A stretch of 64,000 nt of DNA, taken from positions 62,001 through 126,000 of the forward strand of contig NZ_PVNG01000003.1 in the NCBI RefSeq assembly GCF_003001935.1. Direction: 5' to 3'. Below the pieces are notes generated by a model. That model ran no database searches, had not been told where the DNA came from, and saw only the letters and a program-made list of their open reading frames with translations. Numbering within the stretch: the first letter of the stretch is position 1; each line of letters opens with the position of its first letter. A program made the position numbers and the translations under genes. Below are positions 1 to 11,082 of the stretch, in pieces. This stretch comes from Nonomuraea fuscirosea. GTDB taxonomy: Bacteria > Actinomycetota > Actinomycetes > Streptosporangiales > Streptosporangiaceae.

Positions 1-2
1 GC

Positions 3-491
3 GGCCGGGCCAGGCCCGACCTCGGCCCGCTGTTCTACGAGCCGACCGTGCTCACCGGCGTGCACGACGGCATGGAGCTGTGCCGCGGCGAGACGTTCGG
101 CCCCGTGGTGGCGCTCTACCCGTTCGGCACCGACGACCAGGCGGTCGAGCTGGCCAACGACACCGCGTACGGGCTGAACGCGTCCATCTGGAGCTCCGAC
201 CTGCCGCGCGCCCGCCGCCTGGCCGCCCGGATCAAGGCCGGCACGGTCAACATCAACGAGGGGTACGCCTCCGCCTACGCCTCCTACGACGTCCCCATGG
301 GCGGGATGAAGGCGTCGGGGCTCGGGCGCAGGCACGGCGCGGAAGGGCTGCTGCGTTACACCGAGGTCCAGGCCGTGGCCTCCCAGGCGGGCTGGCTGGG
401 GTTCGAGCCGCCGGGCGGGATCACGTACGAGCGGTGGGCCGGCACGCTGGCGGGCGCGCTCAAGGCGATGCGCAGGCTCAGGCTGAAGTGA
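3..491 (+). CDS. Aldehyde dehydrogenase, C-terminal part (cut by window edge)
   Basis: The reading frame is open from the first in-frame codon of the window, so about 162 C-terminal residues are visible and the N-terminal NAD-binding half lies upstream. The visible part has the ALDH-superfamily signature ETFGPV and a stretch on the pattern of ANDTAYGLNASIWS, then KAGTVNINEG and the usual GGMKASGLGRRHG tail, which resembles succinate-semialdehyde dehydrogenases. The family oxidises aldehydes to acids with NAD(P)+. The catalytic Cys and general-base Glu are outside the window, so substrate cannot be judged. A TetR gene follows after 32 bases on the same strand and may be co-transcribed. Confidence 0.93.
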   Translation, partial: GRARPDLGPLFYEPTVLTGVHDGMELCRGETFGPVVALYPFGTDDQAVELANDTAYGLNASIWSSDLPRARRLAARIKAGTVNINEGYASAYASYDVPMGGMKASGLGRRHGAEGLLRYTEVQAVASQAGWLGFEPPGGITYERWAGTLAGALKAMRRLRLK

Positions 492-523
492 GTCCCGCCG
501 GAGCGGCTGTCTACGCTGTAAAC

Positions 524-1120
524 GTGAACGAACAGGGGACGGCCGCGCGGATCGTCGCCGTGGCCGAGCGCATCCTGCGCGACGAAGGGGCCGACGCGGT
601 CAGCATGCGGCGCGTCGGGCAGGCCGTGGGCGTCACCGCCATGGCCATCTACCGGCACTACCCCAGCAGGGAGGCGCTGCTGCGCGCCGTCGCCGACCGC
701 GGCGCCCGCGCCCTGGCCGAACGGTGGCTCCGGCACGCGCCGCCCTGCGGCGGGCTGGAGGAGCGGATGTCGGCCGCGCTCGACGGCTTCCTCGACTTCG
801 CGCTCGGCGACCCGCACCTGTACCGGTTCCTGATCCTGGACGCCTGGGAGGGGGTGCGGCGCTTCCCCGAGGACTTCCGCGACGGGCAGGGGCCGCCGTT
901 CAGCGTCGTCACGGCGCTGGTGGAAGAGGGCATGCGGACGGGCTTCCTGCGCGCGGACGACCCGCTGGAGGTCGCGATGACGGTCACCTCGGCGACTCAG
1001 GGGCTGGTGCAGCAGTATCTGAGCGGCCGCATCGGCATGGACGAGGCCGACTTCCGCGCGCTCTGCCACCGGTCCACGTGGCGGGTCGTCAACGGACTGA
1101 GATCGAAGACGGAGGCATGA
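524..1120 (+). CDS. TetR/AcrR-family transcriptional regulator
   Basis: A protein of 198 residues starting at GTG 524. Residues 9-55 form a TetR-type helix-turn-helix: an ARIVAVAERIL helix, SMRRVGQAVGV, then TAMAIYRHYPSREALL, the usual recognition helix and start of helix 4. The C-terminal ligand-binding domain is all-alpha and not assignable to an inducer. The open frame extends far upstream, but that part is a shadow of the aldehyde dehydrogenase; GTG 524 is the first start after that gene's stop. Its stop overlaps the beginning of the next gene, so it is probably translationally coupled to the hydrolase. It may control the flanking dehydrogenase and hydrolase (inference). Confidence 0.9.
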   Translation: MNEQGTAARIVAVAERILRDEGADAVSMRRVGQAVGVTAMAIYRHYPSREALLRAVADRGARALAERWLRHAPPCGGLEERMSAALDGFLDFALGDPHLYRFLILDAWEGVRRFPEDFRDGQGPPFSVVTALVEEGMRTGFLRADDPLEVAMTVTSATQGLVQQYLSGRIGMDEADFRALCHRSTWRVVNGLRSKTEA

Positions 1121-1857
1121 TGGAGATTCGTTACGCCGGAGGCCCCACGGCCGTGCTGGAGCTCGGCGGGGTGCGGCTGCTGACCGACCCCACGTTCGAC
1201 GGGCCGGGCGAGCACCCGATCGGCGATCGCGCGCTCACGAAGACCCAGGGCCCCGCGTTCGAGGCGGACGAGGCGGGGCCGGTGGACGCGGTGCTGCTCT
1301 CGCACGACCAGCATCCGGACAACCTTGACCGGGCCGGGCGGGCCTACCTGTCCACCGTGCCGCTGGTCCTGTCGACCGGCTCGGCCGCCGCCCGCGTCGG
1401 CGAGCCGGTACGGGCCCTGCCCAACTGGACGTCCGTGGACGTCGGCCCCGTACGGGTGACCGGCGTGCCGGCGCAGCACGGGCCCGACGGGACCGAGCAC
1501 CTGGTGGGGGAGGTGACCGGGTTCGTGCTGTCCGGCGAAGGGCTGCCGACCGTGTACGTGAGCGGCGACAACGCCTCGCTCGACGTCGTACGGGCGGTGG
1601 CGGAGCGCGTCGGTCAGGTGGACGTGGCGCTGCTGTTCATGGGCGGGGCCAGGACGCCGCTCGTGGACGGCTACCTGACGCTGACCAGCGAGGACGGGGT
1701 GGCCGCCGCGCGCATCCTGGGTGCCCGCCACGTCGTGCCGCTGCACTTCGAGCACTGGGCGCACTTCACGCAGGGCAGGGAGAGCGTGATGAAGGCGTTC
1801 GCGTCGTTCGGGGACGGGCTGCGGCTGCTCGCGCCCGGCGAGCGTACGGAGGTGTGA
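1120..1857 (+). CDS. Metallo-beta-lactamase-fold hydrolase (UlaG-like)
   Basis: About 245 residues. ATG codons lie at 1117 and 1120; the second is preferred because GGAGG at 1111-1115 sits only one base from the first. The N-terminal beta strands (LELGGVRLLTDPTFD) and the metal-site region LLSHDQHPDNLD near residue 62 resemble COG2220/UlaG-type MBL-fold hydrolases. The canonical HxHxDH is replaced by HDxHxDN, a variant I recall in a subset of this family. Further candidate metal ligands are VSGDN and the C-terminal VPLHFEHWAHF. Substrate unknown. It overlaps the TetR stop, so co-expression is likely. Confidence 0.85.
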   Translation: MEIRYAGGPTAVLELGGVRLLTDPTFDGPGEHPIGDRALTKTQGPAFEADEAGPVDAVLLSHDQHPDNLDRAGRAYLSTVPLVLSTGSAAARVGEPVRALPNWTSVDVGPVRVTGVPAQHGPDGTEHLVGEVTGFVLSGEGLPTVYVSGDNASLDVVRAVAERVGQVDVALLFMGGARTPLVDGYLTLTSEDGVAAARILGARHVVPLHFEHWAHFTQGRESVMKAFASFGDGLRLLAPGERTEV

Positions 1858-1875
1858 GGCCGTCTCAGGCAGAGG

Positions 1876-2619
1876 TCAGCCCAAGGGGTGGGTGACCCAG
1901 ACGTTCGGCTCCACGTAGACGGCGTGGTCGTGGTCCGGGTCGCAGTGGACGGGGGTGAGCGCGCCCGGCACCTCGACCGGCCCAGGACGGTCGAACGGCA
2001 GGCCCGTCCAGCCGCGCCACTCCGCCAGCGTGCCCGGCACGACCATCGACCTGGGCGCCACCTTGACGATCCGCCCACCGGCCCGCACGTGCACGCGCAG
2101 CCAGGGGTCGTGGGGCAGGCCGTCGGGGCGGGTCCTGAAGGCGTACTCGGCCATGGGGGTGTGCGGTTCGAGGTGCTTGCGGTTGGGGCGTACCGGGGCG
2201 ACCAGCTCGTGGTGGCCCAGGCGGGCGGCGTGCTCACGCATCGCGGCCACCATGAGCGCGGACAGGCCGTGGCCCAGCAGGTCGCGGCGTACGGTGATCT
2301 CCAGGGCGGAGACGGCGTCGGGGCGCAGGCCGCGCTCGCGGGCCCGCCAGCCGGAGCGGATCACGCCGTCCCAGCCGTCGTCGGGCAGCGCGTCCGCGCC
2401 GGCCACGTACGGCATCATGCAGGCCCGCGCCACCAGCCGGCCGGGCTCGGCGGAGTCGTCGGCCACCAGCACGTAGTCCTGGTAGACCGTCGTGACGAAG
2501 CCGTAGAACAGGTCCGCGAACGGATCGTTCAGCACGAACTCGTGCCACGTGTGGTCCATGTCCCACAACGACGACGCGAACTGCGGGCGTTCTCCGAGCG
2601 TCGTGATCCGCAGGGCCAT
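1876..2619 (-). CDS. GNAT-like N-acetyltransferase
   Basis: About 247 residues on the minus strand, taken from ATG 2617-2619 (MALRITTLGERP). The open frame continues 12 codons further up without a good ribosome site. The central segment ALEITVRRDLLGHGLSALM followed by AAMREHAARLGHHEL has the GNAT motif A layout: a strand, then a turn and helix that would bind the pyrophosphate of acetyl-CoA. The turn here reads RRDLLGHGLS, not the textbook R/QxxGxG/A. The C-terminal half (about 90 residues) is not typical GNAT and may be a substrate-specific cap. Substrate unknown. It converges with the preceding hydrolase, leaving 18 bases between stops. Confidence 0.7.
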   Translation of the reverse strand: MALRITTLGERPQFASSLWDMDHTWHEFVLNDPFADLFYGFVTTVYQDYVLVADDSAEPGRLVARACMMPYVAGADALPDDGWDGVIRSGWRARERGLRPDAVSALEITVRRDLLGHGLSALMVAAMREHAARLGHHELVAPVRPNRKHLEPHTPMAEYAFRTRPDGLPHDPWLRVHVRAGGRIVKVAPRSMVVPGTLAEWRGWTGLPFDRPGPVEVPGALTPVHCDPDHDHAVYVEPNVWVTHPLG

Positions 2620-2727
2620 GGTCAAGATCCTGACACCATGGAGGAGGCCGCGCACGCCCTTTATTCGCGCTAAAACGCGAAATATCAGTACTTAAGGGTG
2701 AAGGCGGCGTGCGCTAGCGTCGGCGGC

Positions 2728-4221
2728 ATGACAGAACTTGACGCCAGGCTGCGTGCCGTCGCCGACCTGATCGTGGCCGAGGCGCGCGAGGGCGGCGGCA
2801 GGCACGAGTACGACGGCCAGATCCAGGACCTGTCGCCCGAGGGCGTGCGCACCGGGCTGGCGCGGCTCGGCGAGGGGCCCGCGCCGCAGGACGAGCACGA
2901 CGCCCGGCACCTGAGCGTGTTCGAGGAGAGCCTGCGCACCCAGTTCGCCGAGCTGGAGCTGCACCGCAAGAACCCGCTGATCCACCTGTCCAACCTCGAC
3001 CTGGCCGGCTACGACCGCGACTACGGCTCGGCCGCGGACCGCGCCGCGGCCAAGGCGGCCCATCTCGCACTCTGGCCCGAGGCCGTGGACCAGGCGGTCG
3101 CCTCCCTCGACCAGATCCCCGCCCCCGTCGCCAAGTCCCTGATCGGGGCGGCGAGAGGGCTGGCGGCGGGCATCGACGACGAGGCCGCGCTCAAGGCGCA
3201 CGCCCGGCTCGTCGCCCACATCGAGCGGGCCACCACCGAGGGCGACCCCGACGCGGCGCTCGGCGGCCAGGGGCTGGCCAGGCTGATGGGCACCGGAGAA
3301 GGGCTGCCGGTCGACCTCGGCAAGCTGGCCGAGCGCGCCGACGCGGAGCGGGACCGGCTGACCGCGCTGCTCACCGAGTCCTGCGCCAAGCTGGGGAAGG
3401 GCGGCAGGGCGCCGCTCGACGTCGTACGCGAGCTGGTCAAGGACCACCCCGACGCCGACGGCGTGATCGAGGCCGCGCGGATCGGCACGGAGCAGGCCAT
3501 CGCGTTCACCCGCGAGAAGGACCTCGTGCCCTACCACGACGGCGAATGCCTGGTCGGGCTGGCGCCCGAGTCGCGCCGCTGGGCGATGGCCATGATGGCG
3601 TGGAACTCGCCCGGCGAGCCCGAGGGCCCGTCCTGGTACTACATCACGCCGCCCGAGCCGTCCTGGCCCGAGCAGGACCAGGCCGAGTGGCTGGAGGTCT
3701 TCAGCAGCACCACGCTGCCGGCGATCAACGTGCACGAGGTCGCCCCCGGGCACTTCTCGCACGCCAGAGCGCTGCGGCGGGCGCCGTCCGAGGTGCGCCG
3801 GCTGCTGCAGTCGATGGCGTTCGTCGAGGGCTGGGCGCACTACGCCGAGGAGCTGTGCGTCGAGGAGGGGTTCGCGCCGGACGACCCGCGCTTCGAGATC
3901 GGCGTGTGGGTGGAGGCGCTCATCCGGGTCACCCGGCTGGCCTGCGCGATCGGCGTGCACACCGGTCAGATGACGGTCGAGGACGGCGCCAGGCGGTTCG
4001 AGTCCGACACGCACCTCGCGGGTCCCGCGGCGCTGTCCGAGGCCAGGCGGGCCTCGTTCGACCCGACGTACGGGCGCTACACCTGGGGCAAGCTGCTGAT
4101 CATGGACCTGCGGGAGCGGGCGAAGGCGGAGTGGGGCGCCGGGTTCGGCCTGCAGCGCTTCCACAAGGCGCTGTTCGATCTCGGCTCGCCGCCCCTGGGC
4201 CTGATCGACGCCATCCTGTAG
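2728..4221 (+). CDS. DUF885-family peptidase-like protein
   Basis: A 497-residue protein from ATG 2728. It carries the DUF885 signature: HEVAPGH at residues 336-342 (an HExxxGH zinc-site pattern), EGWAHYAEE around residues 367-375, and the C-terminal YTWGKLLIMDLRERA. Members are predicted zinc-dependent carboxypeptidase-like enzymes, and few have been tested. There is no signal peptide, so a cytoplasmic location is likely. Upstream in-frame codons from 2698 lack a ribosome site. The start region is only about 100 bases from the divergent GNAT gene, so the two share a promoter region. Confidence 0.88.
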   Translation: MTELDARLRAVADLIVAEAREGGGRHEYDGQIQDLSPEGVRTGLARLGEGPAPQDEHDARHLSVFEESLRTQFAELELHRKNPLIHLSNLDLAGYDRDYGSAADRAAAKAAHLALWPEAVDQAVASLDQIPAPVAKSLIGAARGLAAGIDDEAALKAHARLVAHIERATTEGDPDAALGGQGLARLMGTGEGLPVDLGKLAERADAERDRLTALLTESCAKLGKGGRAPLDVVRELVKDHPDADGVIEAARIGTEQAIAFTREKDLVPYHDGECLVGLAPESRRWAMAMMAWNSPGEPEGPSWYYITPPEPSWPEQDQAEWLEVFSSTTLPAINVHEVAPGHFSHARALRRAPSEVRRLLQSMAFVEGWAHYAEELCVEEGFAPDDPRFEIGVWVEALIRVTRLACAIGVHTGQMTVEDGARRFESDTHLAGPAALSEARRASFDPTYGRYTWGKLLIMDLRERAKAEWGAGFGLQRFHKALFDLGSPPLGLIDAIL

Positions 4222-4274
4222 CGTCACTCGCACTGATCGGGGGCAGCGCCGTCCGGTCACGAGGAGGTCTGTCC

Positions 4275-5195
4275 GTGCGCGAGCTCTCCGGCAAGGTCGC
4301 GGTGGTGACGGGTGCGGCCGGCGGCATCGGACGGGCGCTGGCCCTCCGGTTCGCGGCCGAGGGAATGACGCTGATGCTCGCCGACGTGGACCACGGCGGG
4401 CTCGCCGAGACGGCCGCGATGGCGGCGGACGTCGAGGTACGCCCGGGGACGGCCGCGACGACCGGGGACGCCGGGTTACCCGCGGAGACGGGCGGGGACG
4501 CCGGGGTGCGCGCGGGTGCGGCCGGGGGTGTCGAGGTGCTGACGCAGATCGCCGACGTGTCCGACGCCTGGGCCGTCCGGCACCTGGCCGACCGGTGTTT
4601 CGGGGAGCTGGGCGCCGTGCACGTGCTGTGCAACAACGCCGGCGTCTTCCAGGGCGGCCACCTGTGGACGCGCGCGGACAAGGACCTCGACTGGCTGCTC
4701 GGCGTGAACCTGTGGGGCGTGCTGCACGGCGTCCAGGCGTTCGTGCCGCGCATGATCGAGCAGGACACCGAGGGGCACGTCGTCAACACCGTCTCGGTGG
4801 CCGGGCTGTTCGCCTCGCCGGGGGCGGGCGGTTACTCGGTGAGCAAGTTCGCCGCCCTGGCCGCCTCGCTGGCGCTCGCCCAGGACCTGGCGGCGACCGG
4901 CGCCAAGCTGCGGGTGAGCGCGTTGTGCCCGGGAGCGGTCGACACCCGCATTGGCGAGTCCGAGCGGAGCCGGCCGCCCGGGCTGGTCACCACGCCGACG
5001 CCGGACGAGGTGGAGGTACGGGAGCGGATCGGCCGGGCGGCCGGCCGCGGCCTCGACCCGGCCGCGGTGGCCGACCTGGTCGTGACGGGCATCCGCGAGG
5101 AACGGTTCCTGCTGCTGACGGACGAGAAGTACGCCGCCCGCCTGCGCCTGCAGACCGAGACCCTGCTCACCGGCCACCTCCCCGACCCCAGGTGA
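4275..5195 (+). CDS. Short-chain dehydrogenase/reductase (SDR) with an internal insertion
   Basis: 306 residues from GTG 4275, placed 7 bases after a strong GAGGAGG site at 4261-4267. Classical SDR features are present: TGAAGGIG nucleotide-binding loop near the N-terminus, CNNAG, and the catalytic Tyr187-x3-Lys191 (YSVSK). In typical SDRs the Tyr is near residue 150-155. The displacement comes from a Gly/Ala/Thr-rich insertion at about residues 55-90 between the second beta strand and the DVSD motif. Substrate unknown; the NAD(P)H oxidoreductase role follows from the family. Confidence 0.9.
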   Translation: MRELSGKVAVVTGAAGGIGRALALRFAAEGMTLMLADVDHGGLAETAAMAADVEVRPGTAATTGDAGLPAETGGDAGVRAGAAGGVEVLTQIADVSDAWAVRHLADRCFGELGAVHVLCNNAGVFQGGHLWTRADKDLDWLLGVNLWGVLHGVQAFVPRMIEQDTEGHVVNTVSVAGLFASPGAGGYSVSKFAALAASLALAQDLAATGAKLRVSALCPGAVDTRIGESERSRPPGLVTTPTPDEVEVRERIGRAAGRGLDPAAVADLVVTGIREERFLLLTDEKYAARLRLQTETLLTGHLPDPR

Positions 5196-5275
5196 GCGTC
5201 GGGCCGCACGCGACGCGGCGGCCTGCCCGGCCCCAGGTAGCATCCGGCCGCACGTGAGGCGGCCCGCCCGGCCGC
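5186..5275. repeat. Two-copy imperfect direct repeat across the SDR stop codon
   Basis: Two copies of a unit beginning CCCCAGGT are offset by 45 bases (5186 and 5231). Each continues into a GGCCGCAC block and a GCCCGGCC block. The first copy spans the SDR stop codon, so the repeat contributes the last codons of the gene and the intergenic DNA. No coding function is evident. Confidence 0.6.
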
Positions 5276-5288
5276 GCGTGACCTCGCC

Positions 5289-6209
5289 TCACCGGTGGCG
5301 GTCGTGGGCCAGCACCCGGACGACGGTCCCCTTCCGCGCCTTGACCAGCAGCCGGACGGAGTCGCCCGGCAGCACGTCCTCATACAGCCCCTGTTCCACG
5401 TGGAACGCCGTGGCCTTCGGCGAGCTGCCGTCGTGCAGGGCGATGTAGTGGTCGTCGGCGTCCACCCACCGCTTGACCACGTACCCGGTCACCTCCTGCC
5501 GCCCCTGAACGGGAGGCAGCAGTTCGGCGGGCTCGATCTGGCCGCCCCGCCAGCCGCTGCCCGTGAAGATCCACTCCTGCCGGTGACCGGCTGAGCCCGC
5601 CTTCGCGACCTCCCGCCCGCGTTCCGTGAGCAGGAACCCCCGCCCGCCCATGAGCAGCCCGATCCCCGCCACCAGGGACACCATCGTCGCGATCATCCCG
5701 GGCCACGACAATCCGGCCGCCGCGATGGTCGCGTACCAGGGGACGACCAGCGCCGCCGCCAGCAGCAGCGGCACGATCACGCTCGGCCAGCGCCGCCGCG
5801 CCAGGCCCAGATCGATGGCGCCGCGCCGGACGAGGGGCAGGAAGTGACCCTCCAGATCGGGCCCGTCCGGGATCAGGTCGATCACGGGGGCCTCGGCCGC
5901 GCCCGCCAGCCGGGCCCGCACCCGTTCGGTCGCCCATCTCTCGTACGGGCGCAGCGGCTCGTCCAAGGGCTCGTCGAGACTCAGCCGATCGCCCTCGATC
6001 GTCGCCCAGCCGCGCCCGGCCAGCTCGTACAGAGCCGAATGGAACACGTCCTGGGGCCGCATCCCGCGTAAGAGCTCGGCCACGGGGGCGGGCACCGGCG
6101 CCTGCTCGGCCGCCCGCCGCCGATCCTCGCCCCGGGCGGACACCTTGAGGGCGGCGGTCAGCGTGGCGACCCACAGCGCCCATGCCGCCGCCGGCCAGAC
6201 AAGATCCAT
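5289..6209 (-). CDS. Membrane protein of unknown function
   Basis: 306 residues. One membrane segment lies at residues 3-21 and two close together at roughly 143-190 (VPLLLAAALVVPWYATIAAAG, then IATMVSLVAGIGLLMGGRG). Between them is a soluble domain with short motifs such as FHSALYELAGRGWA that resembles a small winged-helix region. The C-terminal 90 residues look like a beta-rich soluble domain (GYVVKRWVDADDHYIALHDG). I do not recognise a named family; the layout resembles actinobacterial DUF2207-type membrane proteins. It is divergent from guaA across about 117 bases. Confidence 0.72.
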   Translation of the reverse strand: MDLVWPAAAWALWVATLTAALKVSARGEDRRRAAEQAPVPAPVAELLRGMRPQDVFHSALYELAGRGWATIEGDRLSLDEPLDEPLRPYERWATERVRARLAGAAEAPVIDLIPDGPDLEGHFLPLVRRGAIDLGLARRRWPSVIVPLLLAAALVVPWYATIAAAGLSWPGMIATMVSLVAGIGLLMGGRGFLLTERGREVAKAGSAGHRQEWIFTGSGWRGGQIEPAELLPPVQGRQEVTGYVVKRWVDADDHYIALHDGSSPKATAFHVEQGLYEDVLPGDSVRLLVKARKGTVVRVLAHDRHR

Positions 6210-6234
6210 TGTTCTGTGTTAGCACGTCGGCCCG

Positions 6235-6273
6235 AGCCAGGCCAGGTGTAAGCAGTGCCAGGCCAGGTGTAAG
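6235..6273. repeat. 17-base direct repeat pair upstream of guaA
   Basis: The same 17 bases (GCCAGGCCAGGTGTAAG) occur at 6236-6252 and 6257-6273, separated by four bases, giving a 21-base period (two helical turns). The pair ends 12 bases before the candidate -10 element of guaA. The position suits a regulator-binding site, but this is inference. Confidence 0.55.
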
Positions 6274-6285
6274 ACGCGGGGCCGA

Positions 6286-6291
6286 TACACT
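6286..6291 (+). promoter_or_regulatory. Candidate -10 element for guaA
   Basis: TACACT fits the actinobacterial TANNNT -10 pattern and lies 35 bases before the guaA start. No good -35 is seen at the expected distance, so an activator or weak promoter would be needed. Confidence 0.4.
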
Positions 6292-6326
6292 GTGGTCACC
6301 GCATTCGCCTTTGGGGGGTTCTCACG

Positions 6327-7874
6327 GTGTCTGAATTCGACACAGTGCTGGTGGTCGACTTCGGCGCTCAATACGCGCAGCTCATCGCCAGGCGGGTGCG
6401 CGAGTGCCACGTCTACTCGGAGATCGTGCCCTCGACCATGACGGTCGAGGAGATGATGGCCAAGAATCCGAAGGCGATCATCCTGTCCGGCGGCCCTTCG
6501 TCGGTCTACGCCGAGGGCGCGCCGCCGGTGCCGCACGGGTTGTTCGCCACGGGCGTGCCCACGTTCGGCATCTGCTACGGCTTCCAGGCCATGGCCCAGG
6601 CGCTGGGCGGCGAGGTGGCCCGCACCGGCCTGGCCGAATACGGCGGCACCCCGATGGAGGTGCTCGACGAGGGCGTCATCTTCGCCGGCCTGCCCGCGAG
6701 CCAGACGGTCTGGATGTCCCACGGCGACAGCGTGGCCGCGGCCCCCGAGGGCTTCGCGGTGACCGCCTCGACCGGGCAGACCCCGGTCGCCGCCTTCGAG
6801 AGCGTCGAGCGCGGCCTCTACGGCGTGCAGTTCCATCCTGAGGTGCTGCACACCGAGCACGGGCAGGCGGTGCTCAAGCACTTCCTGGAGGCGGCCGGCT
6901 GCCGCCCGTCGTGGACCATGCTCAACATCGTCGAAGACTCCGTCGAGGCCGTGCGCCGCCAGGTCGGCGACGGCCGCGCGATCTGCGCGCTGTCCGGCGG
7001 GGTCGACTCCGCGGTGGCCGCCGCGATCGTCCAGCGCGCCATCGGCGACCGGCTGACCTGCGTCTTCGTCGACCACGGCCTGCTGCGCAAGGGCGAGGCC
7101 GAGCAGGTCGAGCGCGACTTCGTCGCCGCCACGGGCGTGAAGCTGCGCGTCGTCGACGCCTCCGAGCGCTTCCTGAAGGCCCTGGAGGGCGTCTCCGACC
7201 CGGAGGAGAAGCGCAAGATCATCGGCCGCGAGTTCATCCGCGTCTTCGAGGACGAGCAGCGCGCGATCATGGCCGACGGCCCGGTCGACTTCCTGGTCCA
7301 GGGCACCCTCTACCCCGACGTGGTCGAGTCGGGCGGCGGCACCGGCACCGCCAACATCAAGTCCCATCACAACGTCGGCGGCCTGCCGGAGGACCTCCAG
7401 TTCACCCTGGTCGAGCCGCTGCGGGCGCTGTTCAAGGACGAGGTCAGGCGGGCCGGCGAAGAGCTCGGCCTGCCGGCCGCGATGGTCTGGCGCCAGCCGT
7501 TCCCCGGTCCCGGCCTCGGCATCCGCATCGTCGGCGAGGTCACCCGCGACCGCCTGGCCCTGCTGCGCGAGGCCGACGCCATCGCCCGCGAGGAGCTCTC
7601 CCGGGCCGGCCTCGACCGGTCCATCTGGCAGTGCCCGGTGGTGCTGCTGGCCGACGTCCGGTCCGTGGGGGTCCAGGGCGACGGCCGTACGTACGGGCAT
7701 CCCGTGGTGCTGCGGCCGGTCACGTCCGAGGACGCCATGACCGCCGACTGGGCGCGGGTGCCCTACGACGTGCTGTCACGGATCTCCACCCGGATCACCA
7801 ACGAGGTGCGCGAGGTCAACCGGGTGGTGCTCGACGTGACCAGCAAGCCGCCGGGCACCATCGAGTGGGAGTGA
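6327..7874 (+). CDS. guaA: GMP synthase (glutamine-hydrolysing)
   Basis: 515 residues from GTG 6327, preceded by a GGGGGG run. It converts XMP, glutamine and ATP to GMP, the last step of guanine nucleotide synthesis, in the cytoplasm. The N-terminal class I glutamine amidotransferase domain has the nucleophile Cys83 ([10 protein letters not shown]) and VQFHPE. The ATP-pyrophosphatase domain has the P-loop SGGVDSA. The C-terminal dimerisation domain ends in the characteristic KPPGTIEWE. Length and order match the single-chain bacterial enzyme. It appears to stand alone. Confidence 0.98.
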   Translation: MSEFDTVLVVDFGAQYAQLIARRVRECHVYSEIVPSTMTVEEMMAKNPKAIILSGGPSSVYAEGAPPVPHGLFATGVPTFGICYGFQAMAQALGGEVARTGLAEYGGTPMEVLDEGVIFAGLPASQTVWMSHGDSVAAAPEGFAVTASTGQTPVAAFESVERGLYGVQFHPEVLHTEHGQAVLKHFLEAAGCRPSWTMLNIVEDSVEAVRRQVGDGRAICALSGGVDSAVAAAIVQRAIGDRLTCVFVDHGLLRKGEAEQVERDFVAATGVKLRVVDASERFLKALEGVSDPEEKRKIIGREFIRVFEDEQRAIMADGPVDFLVQGTLYPDVVESGGGTGTANIKSHHNVGGLPEDLQFTLVEPLRALFKDEVRRAGEELGLPAAMVWRQPFPGPGLGIRIVGEVTRDRLALLREADAIAREELSRAGLDRSIWQCPVVLLADVRSVGVQGDGRTYGHPVVLRPVTSEDAMTADWARVPYDVLSRISTRITNEVREVNRVVLDVTSKPPGTIEWE

Positions 7875-8128
7875 CCTCGTCCCGGAGGTGAGCCACGGTT
7901 CGCCGGGTGCGGCCCACCAAGGCCCGGGTGCGGCCCATCGGGGCGCACCAAGGGCAGGTCTTCGCCCGGTCAGGCAGATCGGCCGGGCGGGGCGCGCATA
8001 CAAGGGAGATTCCTGGGAAGTGGGGCTACCCCTGGGCCAACGTGGACCGTGGTTGGCGACTGGGACGCCCGAGGTCTCGACGGATCGGGGTGCTCAAGCG
8101 CACGGTCCGGAAGGGGTGACAGGCCCGC

Positions 8129-9303
8129 ATGGCCCATGCGAGCGAAGACGGCAGGCAGCCGCTGGTGCTGCTCGTCGAGGACGATCCGCAGGATGCGTTC
8201 ATCGTCGAGGAGCTGCTTGAGGACAGCGGGCTGAAAGTGCGCCTGGAGTGGGCCCGTTCGGTGGACGAGGCCCGCAAGGCGCTGGTGCGGTTGCGCCCCC
8301 AGTGCGTGCTGCTCGATCTCGGGCTGCCCGACTCCCACGAGTTCTCCGCGCTGTCGGCCGTCATGGAGAAGGCCGGCGACGCGGCCGTGGTGGTGCTGAC
8401 GGGTCTGGCCGAGGAGCAGGCCGGGCTGGCGGCGGTGACCGCCGGCGCCCAGGACTACCTGGTCAAAGGCCGGGTCGAGGCCGAATGGCTGGGCCGGACG
8501 CTGCGCTACGCGATGCAGCGCAAGCAGGCCGAGCAGGCCGCCGTGGCCCTGCACGCCGAGCGCATGCGCGCCAAGGAGAACGAGCGCCTCGAACGCGGCC
8601 TGCTGCCCAAGCCGCTGCTGCAGAGCATGCCGATCGAGGTGGCCTCCCGCTACCGTCCCAGCAGGGGCGCGGCCACGCTCGGCGGCGACTTCTTCGACGT
8701 GGTGGAGTCCGACGACAAGTCCGTGCACGCGGTGATCGGCGACGTGTGCGGCCACGGCCCCGACGAGGCGGCGGTGGGGGTCTGCCTGCGCATCGCCTGG
8801 CGGGCGCTGGTGCTCAGCGGCGTGACGGGCGCGGCCCTGCTGCGCAGGCTCGAACGCATCCTGGAGGCCGAGCGGCCCGGGTCGGAGATCTTCGTCACGA
8901 TGACCACGCTCGTGCTCGACCCCGACCAGCGTACGGTCCGGATCTGGCGGGCCGGCCATCCCGGCATGCTGCTCCACCAGGACGACACCGTCTCGCTGGC
9001 GGACCCTGGGCGCAGCCCGGCGCTGGGCCTGCCGGTCGAGGTCGACTGGCACCAGGACGTGCTGGAGCTGCCCAAGGGCGGCGGGCTCACCCTCTACACC
9101 GACGGGCTCTTCGAGCGCCGGCTGCCCGGCGAGCCGCTCACCTGGCTGGGCGAGGAGGGCCTGCTCGACCTGGCCTCACGCCACGCGCACCTCGACGGTG
9201 AGGGCTTCCTCGACGCGCTGCTGGCCGACGTCGAGTCGGTCACCGCCCCCGATGCCTCCGCCGACGACCTGGCGGTGGTGCACCTGCGCTGGAAAGACGA
9301 GTC

Positions 9304-9307
<4 letters not shown>
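8129..9307 (+). CDS. Response regulator fused to PP2C-type (RsbU/SpoIIE) phosphatase
   Basis: 392 residues. Residues 10-125 are a receiver domain with the acidic pocket EDD and phospho-acceptor Asp63 in LLDLGLPD. A short coiled-coil helix links this to a PPM/SpoIIE phosphatase domain containing GGDFFDVV, IGDVCGHG, TLYTDGLFE and the closing DDLAVVHL, which supply the acidic metal ligands. Such proteins usually dephosphorylate anti-anti-sigma factors in partner-switch stress signalling, under control of receiver phosphorylation. It overlaps the following kinase by 4 bases (ATGA), so these are one translational unit. No anti-sigma or anti-anti-sigma gene is nearby. Confidence 0.92.

Positions 9308-11081
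<1,774 letters not shown>

Positions 11082-11082
<1 letters not shown>

Noticed and set aside
7875..8128. Small plus-strand frames between guaA and the receiver-phosphatase gene
   Set aside because: No ribosome site or recognisable product; 254 bases with GC-rich short repeats only.
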